From the NCBI GenBank assembly GCA_023301545.1, contig JALZUI010000104.1:1-29730 (forward strand): a DNA stretch of 29,730 bases. The letters are read 5' to 3'. Below are positions 6,877-15,164 of the stretch, in pieces. The notes under the pieces were generated by a model. It searched no databases and had not been told where the DNA came from. It saw nothing but the letters and a program-made list of their open reading frames with translations. Source of the DNA: Akkermansiaceae bacterium. Its GTDB lineage: Bacteria; Verrucomicrobiota; Verrucomicrobiia; Verrucomicrobiales; Akkermansiaceae. A program made the position numbers and the translations under genes. Within the stretch, counting starts at the first letter, position 1, and each line of letters opens with the position of its first letter.

Positions 6877-8604
6877 ATGAAAGAACAATTAGACGGAGCA
6901 CAAGCCCTCATTAAAACCCTCGACGATCTCGGGATCGAGTACATCTTTGGATACTCAGGGGGAGCAGCCTTACCAATCTTTGATGCCCTGGAGACTGTAG
7001 AGTCTAACATCAAATTCATCCTAACCCGCCACGAGCAAGGAGCAATCCACATGGCTGACGGTTACGGCCGTGCCACTGGTAAGCCTGCGGTTGTACTAGT
7101 AACCTCAGGACCAGGTGCCGGTAACCTTGTTACAGGGCTCATGACCGCCCAGATGGACTCCGTACCAATGATCGCTCTTACAGGACAACAAGTTACTTGG
7201 ATGCTCGGTAAAGACGCATTCCAAGAGGCTGACATCTTCGGCATCACCATGCCAGTTGTTAAGCACAACTACCTAGTTAAGGAAACAAATGCACTGCCTC
7301 GCATCACCCGCGAAGCTTATCACATCGCCACCACTGGCCGCCCTGGCCCTGTCCTCATTGACATCCCGAAGGATATTTCTCAGTCCGACTTTACCGCCGA
7401 CACCATTGAAGCGGAGGTTAACCTACCTGGCTACCACCCAGAACGCGCCTTTGAAGTAAACGAAGACCACATTGCAGAAGCGATCAAGCTGATCAAGCAA
7501 TCCGAAAAGCCCCTTATCCTCGCAGGTCAAGGAGCCATGATCGCCAAGGCTCACGAAGAGCTCATGGAGTTTGCTACCACTCTCGGTTGCCCCGTTACGA
7601 ATACTCTCTTAGGAAAAGGAGTATTCCCAGAAAACCACGACCTCTCCCTAGGAATGCTAGGAATGCACGGCACCGCCTATGCTAATAAGGCCGTTTGTGA
7701 ATGTGACCTTCTCATCAATATCGGCTCACGCTTCGATGACCGAATCATTGGTCAACCTGATAAGTTCGCCGCGCAAGCCAACATCATCCACGTCGACCTC
7801 GATGCCTCAGAGATTGGCAAGATGATCACGCCTGACGTTCACGTCAATTCTGACGCCAAAGCCACCTTAACAGCGCTCAACTCACAGATTAAGCCTCTTC
7901 CTACAGAAAAGTGGCTCAAACACCTAGACGGATACAAAAAGAAATACCCGCTCAACTACAAAAAGCAAGGTGGACTCCGCATGCAGCAGGTGATTGATGA
8001 GTTCTACAAGCAAACAGAAGGCGACGCCATTGTTTGTACCGATGTAGGCCAACACCAAATGTGGGCTGCTCAATTCTTCAAAAACCACAAATCTAACCAA
8101 TGGGTCTCCTCTGGCGGCGCAGGTACGATGGGCTTCGGAATGCCGGCAGCGATCGGCGCACAATTTGCATGCCCAGACTCTACCGTAATCAGCTTCAGTG
8201 GTGATGGTGGATTCCAGATGACTCTCTTTGAACTAGCGACCGCTGCGATTCATAAGCTTCCCGTTAAAATCGTCGTCCTTAACAACCACTACCTAGGTAT
8301 GGTTCGTCAATGGCAAGAGCTCTTCTTTGACGACCGCATGAGCGGAGTTGATCTTGATGGAAATCCTGATTTCGTTAAATTAGCTCAATCATACGGAATC
8401 AAAGGCATTAATATTAAGCGCCCAGCTGACGTAAGCCGTTTTGTTAAAGAAGCATTAGAGTACAACGAAGGTCCTGTTCTCATCAATGCTGAGTGTATTA
8501 AAACAGATAACGTTTTCCCGATGATTCCTGCAGGAGCAACCCTAGAGGAAATGCTCATCGAGCCTCCTAAGCATAAAATGGCTAAACCAATCGGCTCCAC
8601 CTAG
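6877..8604 (+). CDS. ilvB: Acetolactate synthase large (catalytic) subunit
   Basis: The protein has 575 residues. It condenses two pyruvates to acetolactate, or pyruvate with 2-oxobutyrate, in the first common step of branched-chain amino acid synthesis. The N-terminal ThDP pyrimidine-binding domain has the activating glutamate at 53 in RHEQGAIHMADGYGRATG, followed by TSGPGAGNLVTG. The central FAD-binding region is at about 190-340, and the C-terminal ThDP diphosphate motif runs from SGDGGFQM to NNHYLGMVRQWQ. The start is the ATG at 6877 with an A/T-rich leader and no Shine-Dalgarno. It is followed after 38 bp by the regulatory subunit, and both appear to end at the hairpin at 9220-9260. I saw no clear leader peptide or T-box in the 170 bp upstream. 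Confidence 0.97.
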   Translation: MKEQLDGAQALIKTLDDLGIEYIFGYSGGAALPIFDALETVESNIKFILTRHEQGAIHMADGYGRATGKPAVVLVTSGPGAGNLVTGLMTAQMDSVPMIALTGQQVTWMLGKDAFQEADIFGITMPVVKHNYLVKETNALPRITREAYHIATTGRPGPVLIDIPKDISQSDFTADTIEAEVNLPGYHPERAFEVNEDHIAEAIKLIKQSEKPLILAGQGAMIAKAHEELMEFATTLGCPVTNTLLGKGVFPENHDLSLGMLGMHGTAYANKAVCECDLLINIGSRFDDRIIGQPDKFAAQANIIHVDLDASEIGKMITPDVHVNSDAKATLTALNSQIKPLPTEKWLKHLDGYKKKYPLNYKKQGGLRMQQVIDEFYKQTEGDAIVCTDVGQHQMWAAQFFKNHKSNQWVSSGGAGTMGFGMPAAIGAQFACPDSTVISFSGDGGFQMTLFELATAAIHKLPVKIVVLNNHYLGMVRQWQELFFDDRMSGVDLDGNPDFVKLAQSYGIKGINIKRPADVSRFVKEALEYNEGPVLINAECIKTDNVFPMIPAGATLEEMLIEPPKHKMAKPIGST

Positions 8605-8642
8605 GCCCTACCCATTAGAACTTTTAACCAATTTAATACCTC

Positions 8643-9182
8643 ATGTCTAAAATCATCACTACCGATACTCCTGTGTGCCAACCACAGCGATCGACTAAGA
8701 TTAACACCCTCTCTATATTGGTAAACAACCAAGCTGGTGTGCTCATGCGAATCACTCAATCCTTCGCTCGTCGAGGCTACAACATCGACTCTCTCGTAGT
8801 TTCCCAGGGGCGTGATCCACGCTTCTCTCGTATGACGATAGGGTTCTCTGGAGATCGTGAAGGCCTTGATCAGATCATCAAACAGGTTTACAAACTCATC
8901 GACGTCATCCAAGTCCTCGAACATGACAACAATGACGCTGTTGTTCGTGAACTTGTTCTCGTCAAATTCCTCGTAGGCTCAGACGACCGGGCTGAAGCGC
9001 TCCAAATCATTGAGCACTTCAATGGTAAAACCGTTGATCTCACCCCCACATCGATGGTCTGCACCTTTATGGGCGAGACTAAGAAAGTCGATGCCGCTCT
9101 AGGAATGCTCTCTATGTTTGAAATCGTAGAAACAGTCCGCACAGGAAAAGTTGTCATGGCTCGGGGATGCCAGCCTACCTAG
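8643..9182 (+). CDS. ilvN: Acetolactate synthase small (regulatory) subunit
   Basis: The protein has 179 residues, within the normal 160-180 range of IlvN/IlvH. The N-terminal ACT domain (about 22-95) carries TLSILVNNQAGVLMRITQSF and RRGYNIDSLVVSQGRDPRFS, which form the valine-binding feedback site in this family. The C-terminal half (about 100-175) is the second ferredoxin-like ALS small-subunit domain, with ELVLVKFLVGSDDRAEALQI and VRTGKVVMARG. It binds the large subunit encoded immediately upstream and confers activity and valine sensitivity. The gene ends 37 bp before a perfect hairpin with a T tract, so it is the last gene of a two-cistron operon. Confidence 0.96.
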   Translation: MSKIITTDTPVCQPQRSTKINTLSILVNNQAGVLMRITQSFARRGYNIDSLVVSQGRDPRFSRMTIGFSGDREGLDQIIKQVYKLIDVIQVLEHDNNDAVVRELVLVKFLVGSDDRAEALQIIEHFNGKTVDLTPTSMVCTFMGETKKVDAALGMLSMFEIVETVRTGKVVMARGCQPT

Positions 9183-9219
9183 AGACTCCATTTTAGTTAA
9201 GAAATCTTAATTGCCTTTC

Positions 9220-9260
9220 ATCATCGCATCTGTTATCTTACGGATGCGATGATTTTTTTT
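9220..9260 (+). terminator. Intrinsic terminator of ilvBN, containing the next gene's start codon
   Basis: A perfect 11-bp stem pairs 9220-9230 with 9243-9253 across a 12-nt loop, and eight T residues follow at 9253-9260. This is a classic Rho-independent terminator for the ilvB-ilvN transcript. The ATG at 9249 of the following lipoprotein ORF lies inside the descending arm. Readthrough mRNA would therefore hide that start codon in the stem. Confidence 0.88.
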
Positions 9261-9506
9261 ACTAAACAACTTATCCTAATTGTCACAGCGATAGGCCTCC
9301 TCAGCCTTAATTCTTGCGCTCTCCTGCTACTTGGTAGTGCCGGCGCGGTCGGTGGATATACAGCTTACAAAAAAGGTTACCGTGCACAAACGCCTGTCGT
9401 CTTGCGTTCACCTGTTACTAAAGAGCAGACAACCGAAACGTACGATACCTCTAGCGACCCATACCCTACTAGCGATGATAGCTACGAGCAGTATTCGCCT
9501 TACTAG
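9249..9506 (+). CDS. Small glycine-rich lipoprotein of unknown function
   Basis: The protein has 85 residues. The N-terminus is a lipoprotein signal (MIFFTKQLILIVTAIGLLSL with lipobox LNSC, Cys23 lipidated). After it come a hydrophobic glycine/alanine stretch (ALLLLGSAGAVGGYTAYKKGY) and a polar Ser/Thr/Asp/Tyr-rich tail without recognisable domain. Similar short lipoproteins with a GxxGGYxxYxxGY element are common in Gram-negative bacteria, but their role is unknown to me. The only plausible start, ATG 9249, lies inside the ilvBN terminator stem. No other ATG, GTG or TTG occurs in frame before the signal peptide core. Real expression would need a promoter within the ilvN 3' region or the hairpin loop. 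Tail-to-tail with mnmE, 14 bp apart. Confidence 0.7.
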   Translation: MIFFTKQLILIVTAIGLLSLNSCALLLLGSAGAVGGYTAYKKGYRAQTPVVLRSPVTKEQTTETYDTSSDPYPTSDDSYEQYSPY

Positions 9507-9520
9507 GTCTTATCACTCCG

Positions 9521-10858
9521 TTATTTTCCGATACAGAATTGGGCGAAAATTTCGCCCAGAATTTCTTCAGTATCAATACGACCTGTAATCTCTCCAATCA
9601 CGTGCAGAGCCTCTCTCATCGTCAAGGCTATCAACTCGGGATCTTCCTGTGATTCAATTTCGGCAATCGCCTTCGTAAGTGCTTTCTCTAAACTACGGAG
9701 ACACGCTTGGTGACGAGCATTAATTGCAATTAGGGATGAGCCTGTGAGCTGCTTCCCATCCAGTAAGAGTTCTCCTATACGCACCCTTAGCAGATCTATT
9801 CCCTCCTCCTTAGAGCACGAAATTTCAAGCCCCGCATCTCGCCAAGTGGAGTGAATGCCGAGATCCTTTTTATTAAGCACCACCTGTAATCTAGCATCTT
9901 TAGGGATTTCAGGGCGGGTTGATTCCTCAACCGCGCAAGTTCCATCAATCACCTCTAGGATCAAATCCGCACTTTCCATTTCTCGCCTGGCGCGATTAAT
10001 CCCCTCTTTCTCCAGCACTTCCTCCGTCTCGCGGAGACCTGCGGTATCAATAAAGCGCACTGGAAGACCCTCGATATTAACGACTTCCTCCACCGTATCA
10101 CGCGTCGTTCCTTTGATCTCGCTAACGAGAGCTCGGTCATAGCCCAAAAGCTGGTTAAGCAGAGAAGATTTCCCCGCATTTGGTTCGCCACAGATAACAA
10201 CCCGTGCGCCCTCACGGAGCATTTTCCCTGTGTGCGACGTGGAAAGTAACCTTTGGCAATGCGACTGCATTTCGCCCAACTGCTTAACCATTCCCGCCCC
10301 CGTATCTGGGTCTATATCGTCCTCAGGAAAATCAATATAAGCCTCTAGGTGAGCGGTCACACTAATCAGAGATTCACGCAGCTCATGGGTCGCTTTTTGA
10401 ATAGAACCCTGCATCTGGTTTTGCGCTGCCTTCAGCGCTAAGTCGGACTGTGCTGAGATGACATCCATAATGCCCTCCGCCTGCGTTAGATCTAACTTTC
10501 CGTTAAAAAAAGCGCGTTGGCTAAACTCTCCGCCTTCTGCGGCCGACGCACCACATTCTAAAAGACGCGAAAGTACCTTTTGCGTTACAAAAACGCCCCC
10601 GTGGCCATAAATCTCTACAACGTCTTCACCCGTAAAGCTCGCTGGTCCTGGGAAAAATGTAGCCAGTACTTCATCAATCTGCTCGCCATCACGATCTCGG
10701 ACCTTGCCCAGAATCGATTCACGGGGTGAGGCTTCCATTTTCGAAGCTCCTCGGAAAGCTTGGCCAAAAATAGCCAATGCCTCCTGCCCGCTAATACGGA
10801 TCACGGAAATAGCACCTACTCCCAGTGGACTAGCAATCGCTGCGATCGTCTCATTCAT
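9521..10858 (-). CDS. mnmE: tRNA modification GTPase MnmE
   Basis: The protein has 445 residues, full length for the family. With MnmG it installs the (carboxymethyl)aminomethyl group on U34 of certain tRNAs. The N-terminal formyl-THF-binding domain (1-120) opens IAAIASPLGVGAISVIRISG. The helical middle is interrupted by the G domain, with P-loop GEPNAGKSS at 224-232, GTTRDT at 250-255, DTAGLRE at 271-277 and NKKD. The C-terminus ends FCIGK with the conserved catalytic CxGK cysteine at 442, so the gene is intact. It lies 12 bp downstream of hisC on the same strand and is the last gene of a long minus-strand block. A 19-bp GC-rich palindrome at 9540-9558 is inside the codons for LGEIFAQ. Confidence 0.97.
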   Translation of the reverse strand: MNETIAAIASPLGVGAISVIRISGQEALAIFGQAFRGASKMEASPRESILGKVRDRDGEQIDEVLATFFPGPASFTGEDVVEIYGHGGVFVTQKVLSRLLECGASAAEGGEFSQRAFFNGKLDLTQAEGIMDVISAQSDLALKAAQNQMQGSIQKATHELRESLISVTAHLEAYIDFPEDDIDPDTGAGMVKQLGEMQSHCQRLLSTSHTGKMLREGARVVICGEPNAGKSSLLNQLLGYDRALVSEIKGTTRDTVEEVVNIEGLPVRFIDTAGLRETEEVLEKEGINRARREMESADLILEVIDGTCAVEESTRPEIPKDARLQVVLNKKDLGIHSTWRDAGLEISCSKEEGIDLLRVRIGELLLDGKQLTGSSLIAINARHQACLRSLEKALTKAIAEIESQEDPELIALTMREALHVIGEITGRIDTEEILGEIFAQFCIGK

Positions 10859-10870
10859 AAATATTGGAGA

Positions 10871-11956
10871 CTAGCTAAGTTCGTCTAGGACTTCGATAAA
10901 ACGGGCGTTTTCACGAGCGGTGCCCACGGAAACACGAACCCATTCAGGTAACTTATAACCACTCATCGCTCTAATAATCACTCCCTTAGCCAGCATATTT
11001 TTGAAGAGCGCATCCCCATCACCGACCTTAACGAGAACAAAGTTCGCGACCGAAGGAACGTACTCTAACCCTCGTTCTGCAAATGCTTGGTGGAAGTACT
11101 CCAATCCCTCATTATTATTATCAACCGTAGCGGTAATATGCTCCTCATCATTAATCGCTGCTAGCGCCGCCGCCTGCGCGACTGCATTGGCGTTAAAGGG
11201 CTGGCGCGCCTTATTAAGAACATTAGCGACTTCATCAGAAGCCATCCCAAAACCAATCCGAAGTGCCGCTAAGCCTTGAGCCTTTGAAAAGGTACGGAGA
11301 ACACAGACATTTTTCCCTTCCTCGATGTACTTCAGAGTATTAGGCGCATCAGAGAGAAACTCATGATAAGCTTCATCGAAAACTACCACTACGTGATCAG
11401 GGACCTTGGCCATAAATCGGTCAATTTCTTCCTCCCCTACAATCGTCCCAGTAGGGTTATTTGGATTCGCGATAAAGACCAGGCGCGTATTTTCATTAAT
11501 AGCAGCCGCCATCGCATCTAGATCATGGACAAAGCCAGGGTCTGGAACTTCCACATACTTAGCCCCAAACAGGGTAGCCATGAGCTTATAAACCACGAAT
11601 GCGTGCTCCGCTGCTATGAGCTCTGCCTTAGGGTTTAAAAAGCAGTGGCAAAGCAGTTCGATAATTTCGTTCGAACCATTTCCTAATACCGTATTCTTAA
11701 AATCAACCCCATACTTCTCTGAAATTGCCGTACGGAGCTTAAACCCTCCGCCATCGGGGTAAATGTGAGCCTCATCAGCTACTTTTACAATCGCCTCTTT
11801 AGCCTTAGGTGATGGGCCTAATGGATTTTCATTACTCGCCAGCTTTACAATATCCGCTGGATTAAGCCCTAGCTCCCGAGCAGTCTCCTCGATTGGTTTC
11901 CCTGGTTCATAGGCAACTAGGTCACAGACAAATTGGTTTACATAATCAGTAATCAT
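10871..11956 (-). CDS. hisC: Histidinol-phosphate aminotransferase
   Basis: The protein has 361 residues. It is a PLP-dependent fold-type I enzyme converting imidazole-acetol phosphate and glutamate to histidinol phosphate. Visible features are LASNENPLGPSP (substrate loop), ANPNNPTG with Asn166, DEAYHEF with Asp194 and Tyr197, and the Schiff-base lysine Lys225 in RTFSKAQGLAALRIGF. The phosphate-binding arginine is Arg233, and a C-terminal arginine lies in WVRVSVGT. No other his genes are nearby, so histidine synthesis is dispersed in this genome, or the enzyme also handles aromatic amino acids as some HisC homologues do. Preceded by a secreted protein gene (17 bp gap) and followed by mnmE (12 bp gap). 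Confidence 0.94.
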   Translation of the reverse strand: MITDYVNQFVCDLVAYEPGKPIEETARELGLNPADIVKLASNENPLGPSPKAKEAIVKVADEAHIYPDGGGFKLRTAISEKYGVDFKNTVLGNGSNEIIELLCHCFLNPKAELIAAEHAFVVYKLMATLFGAKYVEVPDPGFVHDLDAMAAAINENTRLVFIANPNNPTGTIVGEEEIDRFMAKVPDHVVVVFDEAYHEFLSDAPNTLKYIEEGKNVCVLRTFSKAQGLAALRIGFGMASDEVANVLNKARQPFNANAVAQAAALAAINDEEHITATVDNNNEGLEYFHQAFAERGLEYVPSVANFVLVKVGDGDALFKNMLAKGVIIRAMSGYKLPEWVRVSVGTARENARFIEVLDELS

Positions 11957-11973
11957 ACCAAACCATTCACTCC

Positions 11974-12690
11974 TTACTCAGCTATGTCAAACCAAGTATG
12001 AGCCAAGACTTCTAAAATTTCGATCTGGTTTGCACGTTTTTCACCTTGAGGAAAAGCCACCCTAGCCGTTATCGCGCCATCTGCTCTCACTTTGAAAACC
12101 TCTTTAAGCTCAACTGCGGTCTTATTGTCTTTTGCTAGATACGCATACAATGGGCGATCTAAGGCTGGATGAGTCAGGGAATAACAATCCCATTTGGCGT
12201 CATCAGAAAATTCAAAGTTATAATAATTATTTGGTTCAAAAATCGCACGCATTTCTATCCCGATTTCTGGCTGATCCTCCATGAATTTTTTCCATGGCAT
12301 TCCCCCGCAACCGTAAGTGGCTTTCCAGTCAACCTTAGGTGCGTCCCCTTCTGTTGACCAGATCAATGACATGACCCCTTTTTGCCCGCTTTTCCATTTA
12401 GTACGTAAGATACCGTACTGGGTCATTCTATGTGAAGATATACTGACTGATTGATTAATAACGGCCAGCCTTTCGTCCTGATAGAGAGTGAAAGCCTCCT
12501 TAAAATCTACGTTCTCAGGATCTAAGATATACTGAGCAGCCTCTTCTGCCGTCTTAGCTTCAGCGAACTTATTAGCAACTTCAAGATATGCCTTATTAAG
12601 AGCATTCGATCCCATTAGGTAAGACTTAGGCTCTTGAGCGGCACCCAAGGAGAAAAAAAGCAAGCATATCGCTAAAAACAAAACCTTCAT
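11974..12690 (-). CDS. Secreted protein of unknown function
   Basis: The protein has 238 residues. It begins with a clear signal peptide (MKVLFLAICLLFFSLGAAQ) without lipobox. The mature part is a mixed alpha/beta sequence (LNKAYLEVANKFAEAKTAEE, then RMTQYGILRTKWKSGQKGVM, then a C-terminal KRANQIEILEVLAHTWFDIAE). No catalytic motif or named domain is recognisable to me. It lies 26 bp after the third pseudopilin and 17 bp before hisC on the same strand, so it may be the fourth gene of the pseudopilin operon. A role in that apparatus is only a neighbourhood guess. Confidence 0.7.
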   Translation of the reverse strand: MKVLFLAICLLFFSLGAAQEPKSYLMGSNALNKAYLEVANKFAEAKTAEEAAQYILDPENVDFKEAFTLYQDERLAVINQSVSISSHRMTQYGILRTKWKSGQKGVMSLIWSTEGDAPKVDWKATYGCGGMPWKKFMEDQPEIGIEMRAIFEPNNYYNFEFSDDAKWDCYSLTHPALDRPLYAYLAKDNKTAVELKEVFKVRADGAITARVAFPQGEKRANQIEILEVLAHTWFDIAE

Positions 12691-12716
12691 TCCCCTACCG
12701 TAACTAAAAAATTTGG

Positions 12717-13580
12717 TTAGTCAACTTGAGGAACGTAAATCGTTCTGGAATAACGTGTGATTCCCTGTTCGATTCGCTCCACTGGTGGGTTGTTCGTAAT
12801 ATTTAAAAGTGCGTTCGTGTCTTCTGAGAGTATCTGCGCGTTGATGGTTATCGCAGTTATCTTAGCTGGTATCGGTGAAGCATCTGGGTCAGATGGATCA
12901 GGAACGCCATTTCCCTTGAAGCTAAACTCGACATCCGTTGCTCCAGTCTTAATTATAGAAACGTTTTCAAGTTGTAAATTCCCTGCTGAATCCGTATATT
13001 GAGTTACGAAACTTACGGTCAACTCTCGGATGTTATCGCTCATCAAGTTTGATGGACTGTTTAACGCGCCACCCACGCTCGAAATATCTCCAAGTAAATC
13101 CGTAGACCCTAATAAATTAGTAAAAGTATCATCCGGATCCACTAATTTACGGTAAAGCACCATTCGACTTTGACTTGTTCCAATGACAGCATTGAATTCA
13201 ATGCCATAATTCACGCAAGCGATGTCACCATCGCCACTTGTCACATTACCATTGTAGCGATCTAGAGCTGAGGTGAAAAAAGCCAGATTGGAATAGAATC
13301 CTTTTACTCCTCCTGAAACAGACTCCCCTTTAGCCGCCAGCCATTCAAAATCATTACCACTGCGATAGACCAAACCTTCCAAATCTTGCGCTAAGTAATC
13401 CAGGGCCTGTTCGGCTTTGATTTTATTACTAGCATTACCAGAGCCCTGAGCGAGGGTATCGAAAGCGGCCCGAGTCACAAAGATCAGCATCCCAATAATG
13501 ATAAGAGTGATCACCATCGACACCATGAGCTCGATAATAGTGAAGCCTCGGTGAAGCAGAGAATGTTTTTGAATTTTCAT
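12717..13580 (-). CDS. Pseudopilin with prepilin peptidase site (third in cassette)
   Basis: The protein has 287 residues. It starts MKIQKHSLLHRG|FTIIELMVSMV: the cleavage/methylation site is after Gly12, with Glu5 of the mature protein at residue 17, followed by one hydrophobic helix to about residue 38. The long mature domain (ASNKIKAEQALDYLAQDLEG, then YSRTIYVPQVD at the end) is PulJ/GspJ-like or resembles the 'Verru_Chthon cassette protein C' described for Verrucomicrobia. I infer the latter from length, order and lineage. Genes for ATPase, secretin or prepilin peptidase are not in the window. It follows the second pseudopilin by 12 bp. Confidence 0.85.
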   Translation of the reverse strand: MKIQKHSLLHRGFTIIELMVSMVITLIIIGMLIFVTRAAFDTLAQGSGNASNKIKAEQALDYLAQDLEGLVYRSGNDFEWLAAKGESVSGGVKGFYSNLAFFTSALDRYNGNVTSGDGDIACVNYGIEFNAVIGTSQSRMVLYRKLVDPDDTFTNLLGSTDLLGDISSVGGALNSPSNLMSDNIRELTVSFVTQYTDSAGNLQLENVSIIKTGATDVEFSFKGNGVPDPSDPDASPIPAKITAITINAQILSEDTNALLNITNNPPVERIEQGITRYSRTIYVPQVD

Positions 13581-13592
13581 AAATGTATAGAA

Positions 13593-14369
13593 TTAGCGGC
13601 GAACGCCGAATTTAAAGGAATGGATAGGGCGGCTAGGCAAAATGTCGCCCGCAGCGCCACTGGCCACATCCTTGATGACTCTGTTAATATAACCAGGAGA
13701 GTTAGCAGATAGGATATAGAAATCTGCTTGCGCAAGAATCGACGCTTCTAAAAAGCCTGTGAAATTAACCCCCGACCCCGAGGAGTCTTCTAATTGCCCT
13801 GCTGTTTTAGCACCTCCTAAGGAGATGGCATTTGGTGTCGTATTGTTAGTTAACTGATTAAAAACCACGATAAAAGCGGAACCATCAACCTCTCCTAGAC
13901 GTTTGACATCCTCATCTGACAGATCTCCTGATTCAATTTTCACAAACCGAGTCTTGATAGCCATTGGTTGACTATCGGATTCCGTGGCAGATGTGAAATC
14001 AGCTCCATCCTTATACTCCTCATGTAATCCATCCGCATCCGGCCCCATTAAGGCATCAGCGCGGTATTTAAATCCTATGATCGCCTCTCCCCCTGTTGGA
14101 AAACCAGCCGCATCAGTTGCGGTCGCGGCAATCCATTCGAAAGCCTTTTCAAAAGCGGAATTGTAAGCCGAATCTACACCAGGCCTCAAAGTATGCAATT
14201 CAGACTCTAAGGCGCCTGATAATAGTCGTGCTTCTGCTAGGCTTCTAGAGCGTTGGATCCCTGCCGTTGCTGGAACAAAGGCTGAGATAAAAAAGCTCAA
14301 TGCCACTGCTGCGATCGTCATCGCTACGACAGTTTCCATCAAGGTGAATCCATTATTTTTTAGCTTCAT
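13593..14369 (-). CDS. Pseudopilin with prepilin peptidase site (second in cassette)
   Basis: The protein has 258 residues. The N-terminus MKLKNNG|FTLMETVVAMT has a type IV prepilin site after Gly7 and the mature Glu5 at residue 12, then a hydrophobic helix (AAVALSFFISAFVPA). The mature region starts with SRSLAEARLLSGALESELH and contains Asp/Gly-rich loops. Minor pseudopilins of the GspI/PulI class and the Verru_Chthon cassette B proteins share this layout, but the mature region here is longer than classical GspI. Coordinates fit a single operon with the genes on either side (47 bp and 12 bp gaps). Confidence 0.83.
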   Translation of the reverse strand: MKLKNNGFTLMETVVAMTIAAVALSFFISAFVPATAGIQRSRSLAEARLLSGALESELHTLRPGVDSAYNSAFEKAFEWIAATATDAAGFPTGGEAIIGFKYRADALMGPDADGLHEEYKDGADFTSATESDSQPMAIKTRFVKIESGDLSDEDVKRLGEVDGSAFIVVFNQLTNNTTPNAISLGGAKTAGQLEDSSGSGVNFTGFLEASILAQADFYILSANSPGYINRVIKDVASGAAGDILPSRPIHSFKFGVRR

Positions 14370-14416
14370 AAGATTTAATTCTTTAGTGATTAAGGGGTTA
14401 GAACTTCACTGGGGGC

Positions 14417-15049
14417 TTATTGAATTTGACTAACGTCGTTGACGGTTGTCGTTCCTCCGTTACGCCACACCACAATTCCGGCGCGCTGATTTCCATCAAT
14501 AGCGAGTTCTTTAGAGGCTGATAATATTCGCCCTTTTCCTAGAACTAAAGTCGCTCCTGGGGTAGTACTCCCTATTGAACATATCCCTAACTTATTAAAT
14601 TCAATGAACCTGTAGCTTGGGCTTTCGCCTCTTGAAAATTCAACACCACTCCCTGTACCTAGCGCACCAAGGTTACCTCCCGTCACATTAACTGTTGAAT
14701 CACTATCTAGGTAAACATTAGAAGGTAACGAAATCGCTCTGAAAGCAGGCTCCCATCCTCCTGATCCATCAGAAACAACAGTTAAAATCTGACGACGATA
14801 TTTACTGATGTCAGAATTATCATCATTAATCAACATACGGGCAGAAGTCCCACGGGAAATGGCAACCGATCGAGCCTCGTTAATAGCGGACTCCAGCACA
14901 CTCACCCCTGCTTGCAAGCCTCGCCCTGAATTATTTTGTAGAATACTAATTCCTCCAATCGCCATTAGGATCACCATAATCAAGATCACCACCAATAGCT
15001 CAGTGAGAGTAAATCCATTCTTCTTTTTTATAATTCTAGATGCAATCAT
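14417..15049 (-). CDS. Pseudopilin with prepilin peptidase site (first in cassette)
   Basis: The protein has 210 residues. It begins MIASRIIKKKNG|FTLTELLVVILI, the strongest prepilin signature of the three, with the site after Gly12 and Glu at residue 17, followed by a hydrophobic helix up to about residue 35. After it comes QNNSGRGLQAGVSVLESAIN and EARSVAISRGTSARMLIN, the helix pattern of GspH/FimT-type minor pseudopilins and of Verru_Chthon cassette protein D. As first gene of the cassette it has a good promoter match 65 bp upstream. The product should sit in the inner membrane as part of a pseudopilus or pilus-like fibre. Confidence 0.87.
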   Translation of the reverse strand: MIASRIIKKKNGFTLTELLVVILIMVILMAIGGISILQNNSGRGLQAGVSVLESAINEARSVAISRGTSARMLINDDNSDISKYRRQILTVVSDGSGGWEPAFRAISLPSNVYLDSDSTVNVTGGNLGALGTGSGVEFSRGESPSYRFIEFNKLGICSIGSTTPGATLVLGKGRILSASKELAIDGNQRAGIVVWRNGGTTTVNDVSQIQ

Positions 15050-15113
15050 TGTTAATTTTTAGCGGTTAATCATCCATTCAGTCAAGTAAGGGAACTCTCC
15101 AATGGTTTGATCA

Positions 15114-15141
15114 ATTATACATTACATTGTATTTACGGCAA
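15114..15141 (-). promoter_or_regulatory. Candidate promoter of the pseudopilin operon
   Basis: On the minus strand, TTGCCG (15141-15136) and a perfect TATAAT (15119-15114) are 16 bp apart. Transcription would start near 15107, about 58 nt before the first pseudopilin ATG at 15049. The surrounding 15050-15164 region is A/T-rich and holds no ORF. Called by eye. Confidence 0.5.
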
Positions 15142-15164
15142 TATAAAAATTAAAAGTCAAAAAA

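Noticed and set aside
9540..9558. 19-bp perfect GC-rich palindrome (TGGGCGAAA / TTTCGCCCA) near the end of mnmE
   Set aside because: It encodes conserved residues LGEIFAQ and has no T tract on either side, so I do not call it a terminator for the lipoprotein gene.
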